From: Opitutaceae bacterium
GTDB taxonomy: Bacteria; Verrucomicrobiota; Verrucomicrobiia; Opitutales; Opitutaceae
Direction of reading: 5' to 3'
NCBI GenBank assembly: GCA_003164715.1
Contig: PLTZ01000077.1
Coordinates: forward strand, 1 to 42,726
DNA: 42,726 bases
This document shows, in pieces, positions 1 through 8,361 of this stretch. How positions within the stretch are numbered: position 1 is the first letter of the stretch; the number at the start of each line of letters is the position of its first letter. The notes beneath the pieces are model-generated. The model searched no databases. It was not told where the DNA came from and worked only from the letters and a program-made list of their open reading frames with translations. Made by a program: the position numbers and the translations under genes.

Positions 1-86
1 CTATTTCGGGAAATATCCGGGCTAACTGCCTATGCCCGTGCAGCCCGCGGCGGCGGCACGGGAACCTCCGTGGCGCGCGCAGGCCC

Positions 87-419
87 CTACCTCGAGGGCT
101 CTTCGGGCCATTCCTGCGCCGCGCGAACGGGGATGAAGGGCTCGGCCCGCTCAACGACAAGCACCACCTTCTCGGCGCTCGGCGCCGGCACGGCGGGGGC
201 GCGCCCGCCGCAGGTCTCACGGACCCTGCTCAGCACCCGGCACATTGCGCACGGGCGCTCCGGGTCGAACGTATCCCCCGCGGCGGCCGCGAATGACTCC
301 GTGCGCGTGTAGCCGGCAAACATCCGCGCCCACGCGACCACCTGGGCCATGTCCAGCATCGCCCAGCTGGCGCAGAACCAGGCGCAAAGGAGCGAGATCG
401 ATGCAAGCCGCCGAGACAT
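87..419 (-). CDS. small secreted protein with PCxxC motif, function unknown
   Basis: A 110-residue protein that starts at the ATG read from 419; a GGAG lies about a dozen bases upstream. The first ~20 residues (MSRRLASISLLCAWFCASWA) look like a signal peptide or N-terminal membrane anchor. A short central part contains ERPCAMCRVL, a CxxC pair that could bind metal or form a disulphide. The C-terminus is proline- and glutamate-rich. I recall similar short proteins (hydrophobic start, then a PCxxC motif) from Opitutaceae genomes, without a known role. It is divergent from the sugar operon that starts at 660. The frame is also open further upstream of 419, but that extension has no signal-like start and looks non-coding. 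Confidence 0.6.
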   Translation of the reverse strand: MSRRLASISLLCAWFCASWAMLDMAQVVAWARMFAGYTRTESFAAAAGDTFDPERPCAMCRVLSRVRETCGGRAPAVPAPSAEKVVLVVERAEPFIPVRAAQEWPEEPSR

Positions 420-659
420 TGCCCGGGACACTCCAATCTGCGCCGCGGACCTGCAAGCACTTTGGGGGCGAACCCCTAATTCGTCCGAATGCCGGCCAGG
501 GCCGAGCCCGGCGCGGGCGTCTTGCGCCAGATGGCGCCTGCTCTGGACAATCCGGGGGCAACGCGCCAATAGTGAGGTTCCGACGCCATCGCAGGACAAC
601 CCCGGTCAAGCCAGGTGGCACCCGGCGCGGCAATCCCCAGCAGCAAACCCACCCCCGCC
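420..659. other. divergent intergenic region
   Basis: About 240 bases separate the minus-strand PCxxC protein from the plus-strand Tat/DUF1080/Gfo operon, so both promoters should lie here. I do not see a convincing -35/-10 pair or a palindromic operator. Several frames are open across it because of base composition, but none looks like protein. Confidence 0.4.
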
Positions 660-1571
660 ATGGACGAGAAGCTTCTGACCCGCCGCGACGCCATCAAGAA
701 AGCCGCCCTTGCGGGATTTCTCCTGCCTCTGGCCGGCGCGGCGCCACGCACCTTTGCCGCCGACACCGGGGTCCCGCAGGCGCCCTCCGGCGCCGCGCCC
801 GGGCTCAACCTGGGGCTCGTGGGCTACTCCCTAAGGAAGTCTTCAATCGACCAGGCGATCGCGATCATGAAGGACCTCCGGATCACGTCCATCTCGGTCT
901 TCAAGGTGCACGTGCCGATCCAGCTGAGCACGCCGGACGTCTGCCGCGAGATGGCCCAGAAGTTCAGGGATGCCGGCCTCTCGATACCCGCCACCGGGGT
1001 CGTGTACCTCGACAAGAGCGAGGCGGTGATAAGGAAGGCGTTCGAGTGCGGGCGGGCCGCGGGGCTAAAGACGATGACGGCCTCCTACGCGACCCCCCCG
1101 GACAGGGACGCGCTCCTGATGACGGAGCGCTTCGTCAGGGAGTACGACATCCGGCTCGCGTTCCACAACCACGGGCCGGAGGACAAGATCTTCCCGTCGC
1201 CGTACGACGTCTGGGACGCCGTGCAGCCGTACGACGAGCGGCTCGGGCTCTGCATCGACGTTGGCCACTCGGCGCGGGCGGGGGTCGACCCGACCGAGGC
1301 GATCCTCAAGTGCCGCAGCCGGCTTTACGACGTCCACATGAAGGACACCCTCTCCCCAGCCGGCGACAAGAAGGACAAGGGGGTCGGCCTCGGGTTCGGC
1401 CGGCTCGACATCCGGGCCATCATGGCGGCGCTTCTGGAGATCCGGTTCAAGGGCCAGGTCGGCCTCGAGTACGAGATTGAATCCGAGGACCCGGTGCCCG
1501 GAATGGCGCAGTCGTACGGATACATGCGCGGCATGCTGGCCGCGCTCGCGCCGGACCAAAGACCTGCATGA
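660..1571 (+). CDS. Tat-exported sugar phosphate isomerase/epimerase-like TIM-barrel protein
   Basis: A 303-residue protein beginning at the ATG at 660. The N-terminus has a twin-arginine signal (LTRRDAIKKAALAG, then a hydrophobic stretch and AAPRTFAAD), so it should be exported folded. The rest is an AP-endonuclease-2/xylose-isomerase-type barrel: LGLVGYSLRKSS near the mature start, FHNHGPEDKIF, CIDVGHSARAGVDP, DVHMKD, and GLEYEIE near the end; the His, Asp and Glu residues are the usual metal ligands. The stop overlaps the next start (ATGA at 1568-1571), so the three genes are translationally coupled. In related Bacteroides clusters such proteins act on 3-keto-glycosides as lyases or hydratases. 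The family is clear; the exact reaction is inferred from the neighbours. Confidence 0.85.
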   Translation: MDEKLLTRRDAIKKAALAGFLLPLAGAAPRTFAADTGVPQAPSGAAPGLNLGLVGYSLRKSSIDQAIAIMKDLRITSISVFKVHVPIQLSTPDVCREMAQKFRDAGLSIPATGVVYLDKSEAVIRKAFECGRAAGLKTMTASYATPPDRDALLMTERFVREYDIRLAFHNHGPEDKIFPSPYDVWDAVQPYDERLGLCIDVGHSARAGVDPTEAILKCRSRLYDVHMKDTLSPAGDKKDKGVGLGFGRLDIRAIMAALLEIRFKGQVGLEYEIESEDPVPGMAQSYGYMRGMLAALAPDQRPA

Positions 1572-2362
1572 CTGCGCTCCGCCACGCGCTTCGCTGGGCG
1601 CTTGCCGCCGCCGCGCTCGCGGGAGGGGCCCGCGCGGCCGACCCCGGCACCCGGCCGCTGACGCCCCGGGAGATCGAGGCCGGCTGGCGGCTGCTTTGGG
1701 ACGGCAGGACCACCCGCGGATGGCGCAGCGTCTCGGGGCCCGCGTTTCCGGAGCGGGACTGGCGGATCCGGGACGGTGTCCTAACGTCGATTCCGCCCGG
1801 GGGCGGCGCCCACCCCGGGGGCGACATCATCACGGTCGACCGGTACGCGGACTTCGAGCTGATGGCCGACTTCAAGGTCACGCCCGGGGCCAACAGCGGC
1901 ATCAAGATCTTCGTCGATCCGGAGCGCAACCGCGTCCCCGGGGCCTCGATCGGCCTCGAGTACCAGATCCTTGACGACGCGCTCAACGCCGACGCCAGGG
2001 CCGGCAGGGACGGCAACCGCTCGCTCGGCTCCCTCTACGACCTCTACGCCCCGGCACGCGACAAGAGGCCGAGCCCGGTCGGCGACTGGAACACGGCGCT
2101 CATCGTCTCCCAGGGCCCCCGCGTCGAGCACTGGCTTAACGGCCGCAAGATCCTGGAGTACACCCGCGGCGCGCCGGAATTCCGCGAACGGGTCATGCAG
2201 AGCAAGTTCAGGAGCGTGCCCGGCTTCGGCGAGCTGCGCACCGGCCACATCCTCCTGCAGCACCACGGCGACGAGGTCTCCTTCCGCAACATCAAGATAC
2301 GCGAACTGCCCGCCGGGACCGACGCACCGGAACCCGAGGCCAAAAACCCCAAGAGCTTATGA
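1568..2362 (+). CDS. DUF1080 (3-keto-disaccharide hydrolase-type) secreted protein
   Basis: A 264-residue protein with an ordinary signal peptide (MTALRHALRWALAAAALAGG, then ARAADPG). The body is a single DUF1080 concanavalin-like beta-sandwich: GWRLLWDGRTTRGWRS, a D-W-R-I-R-D-G-V-L strand, the hallmark FELMADFKVTPGANSGIKIF, GLEYQILDD, and the closing ILLQHHGDEVSFRNIKIREL. DUF1080 proteins are known to hydrolyse or hydrate 3-keto-glycosides. Here the gene is sandwiched by 4-base ATGA overlaps between a Tat-exported isomerase-like protein and a Tat-exported Gfo/Idh/MocA oxidoreductase, which is the expected company. Family assignment is secure; substrate unknown. Confidence 0.88.
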   Translation: MTALRHALRWALAAAALAGGARAADPGTRPLTPREIEAGWRLLWDGRTTRGWRSVSGPAFPERDWRIRDGVLTSIPPGGGAHPGGDIITVDRYADFELMADFKVTPGANSGIKIFVDPERNRVPGASIGLEYQILDDALNADARAGRDGNRSLGSLYDLYAPARDKRPSPVGDWNTALIVSQGPRVEHWLNGRKILEYTRGAPEFRERVMQSKFRSVPGFGELRTGHILLQHHGDEVSFRNIKIRELPAGTDAPEPEAKNPKSL

Positions 2363-3690
2363 ACCAGCTATCCGACCGCCGGGAATTCATCATGAAGAGC
2401 GCCGCAGCGGGCATCGGCCTGGCCGCCCTGCCCGCGTGGCTGCGGGCCGGCGCGCAGGGCCCGAGCGCCACGGTGCGCCTCGCCGTCATCGGCACCAACA
2501 GCCGGGGGCTTGACCACATCGAGGCCCTGGGGGGGATCGACAACGCGCAGATCGCCTACGTGTGCGACGTGGAGGACGGGGCGCTGGCCAAGGGCGTAAA
2601 GCAGGCCGCGAAGCTGCCGGGCCCGCAGCCTAAGGCCGTGAAGGACTTCCGCAGGATCTTGGACGACAAGTCGGTCGACGCCGTGACGATCGCCGTGCCG
2701 GACCACTGGCACACGCCGATGGCGATCCTCGCGATGGCCGCGGGCAAGCATGTCTACGTCGAGAAGCCGTGCAGCCAGAACCCCCGCGAGGGGGAGCTCC
2801 TCCTTAAGGCGATCGCGAGGTACGGGCGCCTGGTGCAGATGGGCAACCAGCGCCGCTCGTTCCCCAACATGCAGGTCGCGATCAGGGAGATCCGCGCCGG
2901 GGTGATCGGCAGGGCGTACTTCGCCAAGGCGTGGTACGACAACAACCGCGCGAGCATCGGGCGCGGCACGGTGGTTGCGGTGCCCCCCACGCTCGACTAC
3001 GAGCTATGGCAGGGGCCCGCGCCGCGCCGGCCGTACCGCAGCAACGTCATCCCCTACAACTGGCACTGGTTCTGGCACTGGGGGACGGGCGAGGCCCTGA
3101 ACAACGGCACGCACGAGGTGGACGTCTGCCGGTGGGCGCTCGGCGTCGACTTCGCCACCAAGGTGACGTCGACGGGCGGCCGGTACCAGTTCCAGGACGA
3201 CTGGGAGACGCCCGACACCCAGGTGATCGGCTGGGACTTCGCGGGCGAGAAGTCGATCTCGTGGGAGGGCCGCTCCTGCAACGGGTACCCGACCGAACGG
3301 CTCTCGCGCGGCGTGTACGTCTACGGCACGGAGGGCGCCGCCCTCCTCGAGGGCAACAACTACACGGTCTTCGACAGGAAGGGCAAGCAGGTCAAGGGGC
3401 TGAACGAGGCCTCGGAAGGCAGCGGCACGAACACCCAGAGCGCCAGCGGAATCCGGCTGGACCGCATGCACGTGAAGAACTTCGTCGACGCGATCGTGAA
3501 CGGGGCCCCGCTCAATTCCCCGATCGAGGAGGGCCACAAGAGCGTCGCGATGCTCCACCTGGGCAACATTGCGCAGCGGGTGGGCCGCACCCTCGACTGC
3601 AGCCCGGCCGACGGGCACATCCTGCACGACGACGAGGCGATGAAGCTCTGGGGCAGGGACTACGAGCCGGGCTGGGCGCCGGCCGTGTAG
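2359..3690 (+). CDS. Tat-exported Gfo/Idh/MocA oxidoreductase (probable glycoside 3-dehydrogenase)
   Basis: A 443-residue protein starting in the ATGA overlap with the DUF1080 gene. The N-terminus SDRREFIMKSAAAGIGLAAL is a twin-arginine signal. A Rossmann domain follows (LAVIGTNSRGLDHIEAL, then DHWHTPMAILAMAAGKHVYV and the conserved EKPCSQNP with the catalytic-region Lys). The C-terminal alpha/beta domain contains WHWFWHWGTGEALNNGTHEV and ends in the usual EGHKSVAMLHLGNIAQRVGR motif. Tat export is typical of enzymes that carry a bound nicotinamide cofactor out already folded. With its two upstream partners it fits a periplasmic pathway that oxidises C3 of a glycoside and then breaks the bond by elimination/hydration. 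The role is inferred from family and operon. Confidence 0.88.
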   Translation: MNQLSDRREFIMKSAAAGIGLAALPAWLRAGAQGPSATVRLAVIGTNSRGLDHIEALGGIDNAQIAYVCDVEDGALAKGVKQAAKLPGPQPKAVKDFRRILDDKSVDAVTIAVPDHWHTPMAILAMAAGKHVYVEKPCSQNPREGELLLKAIARYGRLVQMGNQRRSFPNMQVAIREIRAGVIGRAYFAKAWYDNNRASIGRGTVVAVPPTLDYELWQGPAPRRPYRSNVIPYNWHWFWHWGTGEALNNGTHEVDVCRWALGVDFATKVTSTGGRYQFQDDWETPDTQVIGWDFAGEKSISWEGRSCNGYPTERLSRGVYVYGTEGAALLEGNNYTVFDRKGKQVKGLNEASEGSGTNTQSASGIRLDRMHVKNFVDAIVNGAPLNSPIEEGHKSVAMLHLGNIAQRVGRTLDCSPADGHILHDDEAMKLWGRDYEPGWAPAV

Positions 3691-3739
3691 CCTTCGGGGG
3701 CGGCCGGTGCCGCGCCGCCCCGCCCCCACTGCACACTGG

Positions 3740-3767
3740 CCACGGACCCGGTTTTCGGGTTCCGTGG
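3740..3767 (+). terminator. strong hairpin after the sugar operon
   Basis: A near-perfect stem: 3740-3750 (ccacggacccg) pairs with 3756-3767 with a single bulged T at 3760 and a T-rich loop. It lies 50 bases after the oxidoreductase stop and 12 bases before the acyltransferase ATG. There is no U-run after it, so it may be a Rho-helped terminator or a structure that hinders translation of the next gene rather than a classical intrinsic terminator. Confidence 0.5.
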
Positions 3768-3779
3768 GTACGACCCCGG

Positions 3780-4967
3780 ATGCAAGCGATCGTCGTCGCC
3801 AAGCCCTACAAGTTCGTCCCCCCGCGCCGCGGCAACCTCTGGCCAACCCTGCTAAGGCCCGTGCTCCCGTGGTTCCTGCGCAAGGAGGGCGTCACCTCGG
3901 TCGACTGCCGCGGGGTGGAGAAGCTGGCCGCGTCGGTCTCCGCGGGGCACGGCGTCATGCTGGCGCCGAACCACTGCAGGCCCGGCGACGCGTTCGTGGT
4001 GGCCGCCCTGGGGCGCGCCGTCGGCAAGAATGTCCACATCATGGCAAGCTGGCACATCTTCATGCAGGGGCGGATCCAGCGCCTGCTGCTTTCGCGCGCG
4101 GGCGTGTTCAGCGTGTACCGTGAGGGCCTCGACCGCGAGGCGCTCAAGTGCGCCATTCAAATCCTCACCGACGCGCGCCGGCCCCTTGTGATCTTCCCCG
4201 AGGGGGTCCTTTCTCGGCACAACGACAAGCTCAACCCCCTGATGGACGGCACCGCGATGATCGCAAGGGCCGCCGCCAAGCACCGGGCGGCGGCCAAGCC
4301 CTCAGGCCGCGTCGTCGTCCACCCGGTGGGGATCCGCTATTACTTTGAGGGAAACCTCTCCGAGGCCATCGAGCCCATGCTCGCGGACATTGAGAGGCGC
4401 TTGTTGTGGCAGCCGAACCCCGGGATGGCGCTCGTCGAAAGGCTTGCCAAGATAGGAGGGGCCCTCCTGGCCCAGAAGGAGGCCGAACATCTCGGGATCC
4501 CCGGAACGGGCGACCTGGACGGGCGGATCCGCGACCTCATCGACCACCTGCTCAATCCGATCGAGGACGCATGGCTCAAGGGCCGGCACGAGGGGGATGT
4601 CGTGGGGCGGGTAAAGCTGCTCCGAACTGCGCTGCTTCCGGACCTTGTGGCCGGCCAACTGACCGAGGCCGAGCAGGATCGGCGCTGGTCGCTGCTTGCC
4701 AAGCTCTACCTCGCGCAGCAACTCGCGCTTTATCCCCCGGGATACCTGGCCGCAAACCCAACGCCGGAGAGAATCCTGGAGACGGTCGAGCGCCTCGAGG
4801 AGGATACGACCGACCGCGTGCGTGCGGTGTCGCCGCTTCGGGCCGTTGTGAGCGTGGGCGAGGCGATCGAGGTTTCGCAGGAGCGCGCGCGGGGCGGCGA
4901 GGATCCGCTGATGGTCGTCCTGCGCGAGCGGCTCGAGGCGCTTCTTGCGCTTCGCCAATCGGGGTAG
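3780..4967 (+). CDS. PlsC-type 1-acylglycerol-3-phosphate acyltransferase family protein
   Basis: A 395-residue protein starting at the ATG at 3780 (MQAIVVAKPYKFVPPRRGNL). The frame is open far upstream, but that part is a shadow of the oxidoreductase gene. Acyltransferase motif I is NHCRPGD (His65, Asp70, H-x4-D), there is VYREGLD near 112, and motif III is FPEG at 139-142, so the catalytic apparatus is intact. About 230 extra residues follow the PlsC domain; these are helical, without membrane segments, and I do not recognise them. The gene converges with an LplT-like MFS carrier only 21 bases away, a pairing that recalls the Aas/LplT lysophospholipid salvage system. No signal peptide; probably a membrane-associated cytoplasmic enzyme. 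Confidence 0.85.
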   Translation: MQAIVVAKPYKFVPPRRGNLWPTLLRPVLPWFLRKEGVTSVDCRGVEKLAASVSAGHGVMLAPNHCRPGDAFVVAALGRAVGKNVHIMASWHIFMQGRIQRLLLSRAGVFSVYREGLDREALKCAIQILTDARRPLVIFPEGVLSRHNDKLNPLMDGTAMIARAAAKHRAAAKPSGRVVVHPVGIRYYFEGNLSEAIEPMLADIERRLLWQPNPGMALVERLAKIGGALLAQKEAEHLGIPGTGDLDGRIRDLIDHLLNPIEDAWLKGRHEGDVVGRVKLLRTALLPDLVAGQLTEAEQDRRWSLLAKLYLAQQLALYPPGYLAANPTPERILETVERLEEDTTDRVRAVSPLRAVVSVGEAIEVSQERARGGEDPLMVVLRERLEALLALRQSG

Positions 4968-4988
4968 GAGCACCGGGCGGGCCGCCGT

Positions 4989-6308
4989 TCACAAGCGCCG
5001 TTCGGCTGAGCCCGGTTTCCTCGTCGGCAGGCCCATCCCAAAGGAACTCAAGGCAACCGTGAAGCCCAGGACGATCAGGTCCTGGTTGGGGCTCAGGCTG
5101 AAACGCGACAGGAAGGATAGATATGCAGCCCCGGCCGCGATCCCGATGTAGTCCGTGAAATTCTGGATCGATACGGTCTTGCCCAGCCTGCCCGGATCGG
5201 TCTCGGACTGCAGCGCGGCGTTGAACGGCACGACGAGGAGGCCCGCGGACGCCCCGGTGGCGACGAGGACGAGCACCACCGGCGCCAGGCCGTATGCGCC
5301 CCCGAGAAGCCCCAGGCCGGCGAGGCCCACAGCCAGGATCAGGGCATACCTCCGCGCCCATGAGAGGTCGCCCGTCCTGTGAAACTGGCCCGCGAGGACC
5401 GCCCCCGACACGATGCCCGCCACCAGGCCGACCTTCAGGAGCACGAGCTTCAGGTTCGTCACGTTCCCGATTCCGGCCTGCGCAAACACGCCGAGGCCCC
5501 AGCCCTGGAGCGCGGATCTGAGCGTCGAGGCCGCGAACCAGAAGAGCGCGGACCCGAGGAGAATTCGCCCGAGCCGCGGATTGCAGACCAAGGAGAGGAA
5601 ATTGGACACGAACTCGCCGGCGCTGTGCCGCAGCGACGCCCCCGCATTGAACGGGGTTGCGGTCATCGCGGCGTTGCATGCGAACGCGGCCCCGTAGAGC
5701 GCCGCGCTGGATAGGTAGCATACCGGCAACGAGAACGTGTAGTCATAGAGGACTCCGCCGCTGCCAAGCCCCGCGACGATCGCGACCAGCGTCAACATCT
5801 CGACCGTGCCGTTGGCCTTGACCAGCCGATCGGTGGGCACGATCTCGGGAAGAATCCCGTACTTTGCGGGCGAATAGACACACGCTCCAACCCCCACGAT
5901 GCCGTAGGCGGCAATCTGAACGACGTGGCTCGCGGCGCCCGCGAGGGCCCAGACCCCCGCGAGCCCGACCACCGTCCCGGCGAGCTTTATCAGGTTTCCT
6001 CCCACAAGCCACGTGGTCTTCGGCATCCGGTCGTTGAGGAAGCCCGCCGCGGGAGCGAGCACGATGAACGGCACGCTGAAGACCAAGCCGAACAGGGCGT
6101 TCTCGCTGTTGACGACCGCCTGCGTGATGCCTCCCTTGCCGGAGGCGTAGGTCAGCGGGCCGAGAATGGCCGCCAGGAGGAAATTGTCCCCGAAGGCGCC
6201 GAGAAACTGCCCGACAAGGAGCAGCGGGTAATTGCCGCGGGCCAAGCCCGGCGAATCTGGGCTCATGGGATCGGAAGGGTCTCGCTGCCGCGGCCGGTCA
6301 TGCGACAT
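4989..6308 (-). CDS. MFS transporter, LplT-like
   Basis: A 439-residue major facilitator with about twelve hydrophobic segments. It opens with YPLLLVGQFLGAFGDNFLLA, the N-terminal signature of the LplT/acyl-glycerophosphoethanolamine-acyltransferase MFS branch (G-Q-x-L-x-x-x-x-D-N), followed by FNDRMPKTTWLVGGNL in the first cytoplasmic loop. Neither the ATG at 6308 nor the internal ATG at 6266 (MSPDSPG) has a good ribosome site; the shorter form removes a charged, low-complexity start and is possible. It faces the PlsC-type gene, so movement of lysophospholipid for re-acylation is a sensible but unproven role. Intact, no frameshift seen. Confidence 0.82.
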   Translation of the reverse strand: MSHDRPRQRDPSDPMSPDSPGLARGNYPLLLVGQFLGAFGDNFLLAAILGPLTYASGKGGITQAVVNSENALFGLVFSVPFIVLAPAAGFLNDRMPKTTWLVGGNLIKLAGTVVGLAGVWALAGAASHVVQIAAYGIVGVGACVYSPAKYGILPEIVPTDRLVKANGTVEMLTLVAIVAGLGSGGVLYDYTFSLPVCYLSSAALYGAAFACNAAMTATPFNAGASLRHSAGEFVSNFLSLVCNPRLGRILLGSALFWFAASTLRSALQGWGLGVFAQAGIGNVTNLKLVLLKVGLVAGIVSGAVLAGQFHRTGDLSWARRYALILAVGLAGLGLLGGAYGLAPVVLVLVATGASAGLLVVPFNAALQSETDPGRLGKTVSIQNFTDYIGIAAGAAYLSFLSRFSLSPNQDLIVLGFTVALSSFGMGLPTRKPGSAERRL

Positions 6309-6422
6309 TGCTCAGGGATGGTTGGATGGGAAGCAAGTCTACTCCCGGTTGCGTCCTCGGATTCCGCCAAACGCGCCATGATGGCGATTGCGGCCCGGGC
6401 GCTCCGGCGGAATAATTGGCGC

Positions 6423-6698
6423 ATGTCCTCCGCGTGCCGCCTCGCCGTGAAGACGATACCCAACGCCCCCGGCGACAGGATTGTCGGATGGATGGGCGAA
6501 TCCCTGAAGGTGAAGGTCCACGCACCGGCCCTCGACGGACGGGCAAACGAGGCCCTCTGCGATTTCATGGCGCAGGCGCTCGGCGTGCCGAAGGGCGCGG
6601 TCGCGCTCGCGCACGGCGCCAAGTCGAGGGTCAAGGTTCTCGAGATCCGCGGCTTGACCCTGGCCGAAGTCAGGGCACGGCTTGCCCCGACCTGCTGA
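6423..6698 (+). CDS. DUF167 (YggU-like) family protein
   Basis: A 91-residue protein starting at the ATG at 6423 (MSSACRLAVKTIPNAPGDRI). It has the family pattern in order: V-K-x-x-P-N-A near the start, SLKVKVHAPALDGRANEAL in the middle, and GAKSRVKVLEIRG before the end; its length matches the family (about 80-110). The family has no firmly established function. Earlier in-frame starts exist, but the sequence before 6423 does not resemble the family. The gene is followed by about 200 bases with no gene and then the tRNA. Confidence 0.8.
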   Translation: MSSACRLAVKTIPNAPGDRIVGWMGESLKVKVHAPALDGRANEALCDFMAQALGVPKGAVALAHGAKSRVKVLEIRGLTLAEVRARLAPTC

Positions 6699-6910
6699 CG
6701 ACGACCCGCCACCGGACCCTCCCGCGGGCAAGGACAAGACCCTCTCCACCCCTGCTCGAGGGCCAGACAACCGGCATCAGTATTTTAGCATTTCCCCCGT
6801 CGAGACCTTGATCCTCCAACAACGCCCTACGCCCCAATTTCCTCAAGAACGGATTCCTATTGAGAATGAAATGAGGTCTACCCACGCTCCTTCGGATCTC
6901 GAAATCTCAC

Positions 6911-6986
6911 GGGCCTATAGCTCAACGGTTAGAGCAGAGGACTCATAATCCTTTGGTTCAGGGTTCGAATCCCTGTGGGCCCACCA
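6911..6986 (+). tRNA. tRNA with CAU anticodon, probably tRNA-Ile2 (lysidine)
   Basis: A 76-base cloverleaf with encoded CCA (6984-6986). Acceptor GGGCCTA (6911-6917) pairs with TGGGCCC; the D arm is GCTC/GAGC; the anticodon stem GAGGA/TCCTT closes the loop CTCATAA, so the anticodon is CAT; the T arm is CAGGG-TTCGAAT-CCCTG. CAU tRNAs can be initiator Met, elongator Met or Ile2. The acceptor begins with a proper G-C pair, so it is not an initiator. The variable region TGGTT resembles E. coli ileX rather than metT, so Ile2, whose C34 is modified by TilS, is my preferred call. Its 3' half is duplicated in diverged form at 11593-11639. Confidence 0.9.
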
Positions 6987-7164
6987 TTTCCACCAACTAC
7001 TTGGGAGACATTCAGCCATGACGGGAAACACATCTGCCCCGTTTTTTGGGGTTAAGGATGCTTAGGATCCGCCAAGGGTATTCTGGTGGCCCACTACATG
7101 AGTAGATAGGGCCCCGACGCATCAAGTTTGCCATCCCGGCGTTGGTGGGACAGAAGGAGTTTCC

Positions 7165-8361
7165 ATGAACAAGAGCTTTGCTCTCCTGGCGGAACAGTAT
7201 CGCCGAGCGCTGCTCGAGGATGTCATCCCTTTCTGGGGAAATCACTCCGTGGACAGCGAGTGCGGCGGCTTTTTCTCCTGTCTCAACCGCGACGGATCGG
7301 TCTACGACACCGACAAGTTTGTCTGGCTTCAGGCGAGGCAGGTGTGGACGTTTTCCATGCTCCATAACCGCCTTGAAAAGCGAGAACCCTGGCTTCGGAT
7401 CGCTCGCCATGGGGCGGAATTCCTCGCACGCCACGGAAGTGACGAGGCCGGAAACTGGTACTTCAGCCTCACTCGGGAGGGGCGGCCCCTCGTAGAGCCC
7501 TACAACATATTCTCGGACTGCTTTGCGGCCATTGCGCTCAGCCAATTCGCACTCGCGGCAAGCGATGACCGCGCCAGGCAGGCGGCGGCCCGAACCTATC
7601 AGAATATTCTCGCTCGCAGGGGCAATCCCAAGGGGAAGTACGCAAAGACCGTCCCCGGGACGCGCCCGATGGTCTCCCTGGCGCTGCCCATGATCCTCGC
7701 CAACGTGGCCCAGGAACTGGAGTGGATGCTCGATCCGGGCACCTTTGACGGCACGCTCAACGCGTGCATCGAAGAAGTCTTTTCGCTCTTCCTCGATGAG
7801 GGCCGTCAGGTGCTCCATGAGCATGTGGCGCCCGACGGGTCGAAGTTGGACTGCCATGAGGGGCGCCTGCTCAACCCGGGCCACGGGATAGAGGCCATGT
7901 GGTTCATGATGGACATTGCGGAGCGCCGCAATGACCGGGCGCTGGCCGCGCGGGCGGTCGAAGTCGTCGTGAGAACGCTGGAGCTCGGCTGGGACGCCAG
8001 CCACGGGGGGATCTATTACTTTCTTGATGCGCAGGGACACCCCCCGCAGCAGCTCGAATGGGACCAGAAGCTGTGGTGGGTGCACGTGGAGGCGCTTGTC
8101 GCCCTCCTCAAGGGTTACCGGCTGACGGGCCGGGAGGACTGCTGGTCATGGTACGAGAGGCTGCACGCGTACACGTGGGGGCATTTTCCCGACCCCGGGT
8201 TCGGCGAGTGGTACGGATACCTCAGCCGCCGCGGTGAGGTGCTGTTGCCGCTCAAGGGCGGAAAATGGAAGGGATGCTTCCACGTCCCGCGCGCCCTGTA
8301 CCTGTGCATGAGGGAGTTCGAGAAGCTGTGCGCGGGACCCCTCGGGAAAGGCGCCCTATGA
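7165..8361 (+). CDS. AGE family sugar epimerase/isomerase
   Basis: A 398-residue protein of the N-acylglucosamine 2-epimerase (alpha/alpha-6 barrel) family. The ATG at 7165 has an AAGGAG site at 7154-7159. Recognisable blocks are [30 protein letters not shown], the conserved [13 protein letters not shown] (His240) and [18 protein letters not shown]. His and Arg residues at these sites act in catalysis in characterised members. Members interconvert GlcNAc/ManNAc, mannose/glucose, or epimerise cellobiose and mannobiose; the substrate cannot be told here. The stop overlaps the start of the DUF4127 gene (ATGA at 8358-8361), and a GPH-type sugar symporter follows, so the three form a sugar-use operon placed directly after the tRNA. 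Confidence 0.9.
   Translation: MNKSFALLAEQYRRALLEDVIPFWGNHSVDSECGGFFSCLNRDGSVYDTDKFVWLQARQVWTFSMLHNRLEKREPWLRIARHGAEFLARHGSDEAGNWYFSLTREGRPLVEPYNIFSDCFAAIALSQFALAASDDRARQAAARTYQNILARRGNPKGKYAKTVPGTRPMVSLALPMILANVAQELEWMLDPGTFDGTLNACIEEVFSLFLDEGRQVLHEHVAPDGSKLDCHEGRLLNPGHGIEAMWFMMDIAERRNDRALAARAVEVVVRTLELGWDASHGGIYYFLDAQGHPPQQLEWDQKLWWVHVEALVALLKGYRLTGREDCWSWYERLHAYTWGHFPDPGFGEWYGYLSRRGEVLLPLKGGKWKGCFHVPRALYLCMREFEKLCAGPLGKGAL

Noticed and set aside
245-1480. Long plus-strand frame over the isomerase-like gene
   Set aside because: Extremely Arg/Gly/Pro-rich out-of-frame translation of a real gene; no domain.
2931-3779. Open frame upstream of, and in frame with, the PlsC-type acyltransferase
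   Set aside because: It overlaps the oxidoreductase gene in another frame, is Arg/Gly/Pro-rich shadow sequence, and the acyltransferase homology begins at the ATG at 3780.
4576-5721. Minus-strand 381-residue frame across the acyltransferase and MFS genes
   Set aside because: Spans the convergent ends of two clear genes in the wrong frame and has shadow composition.
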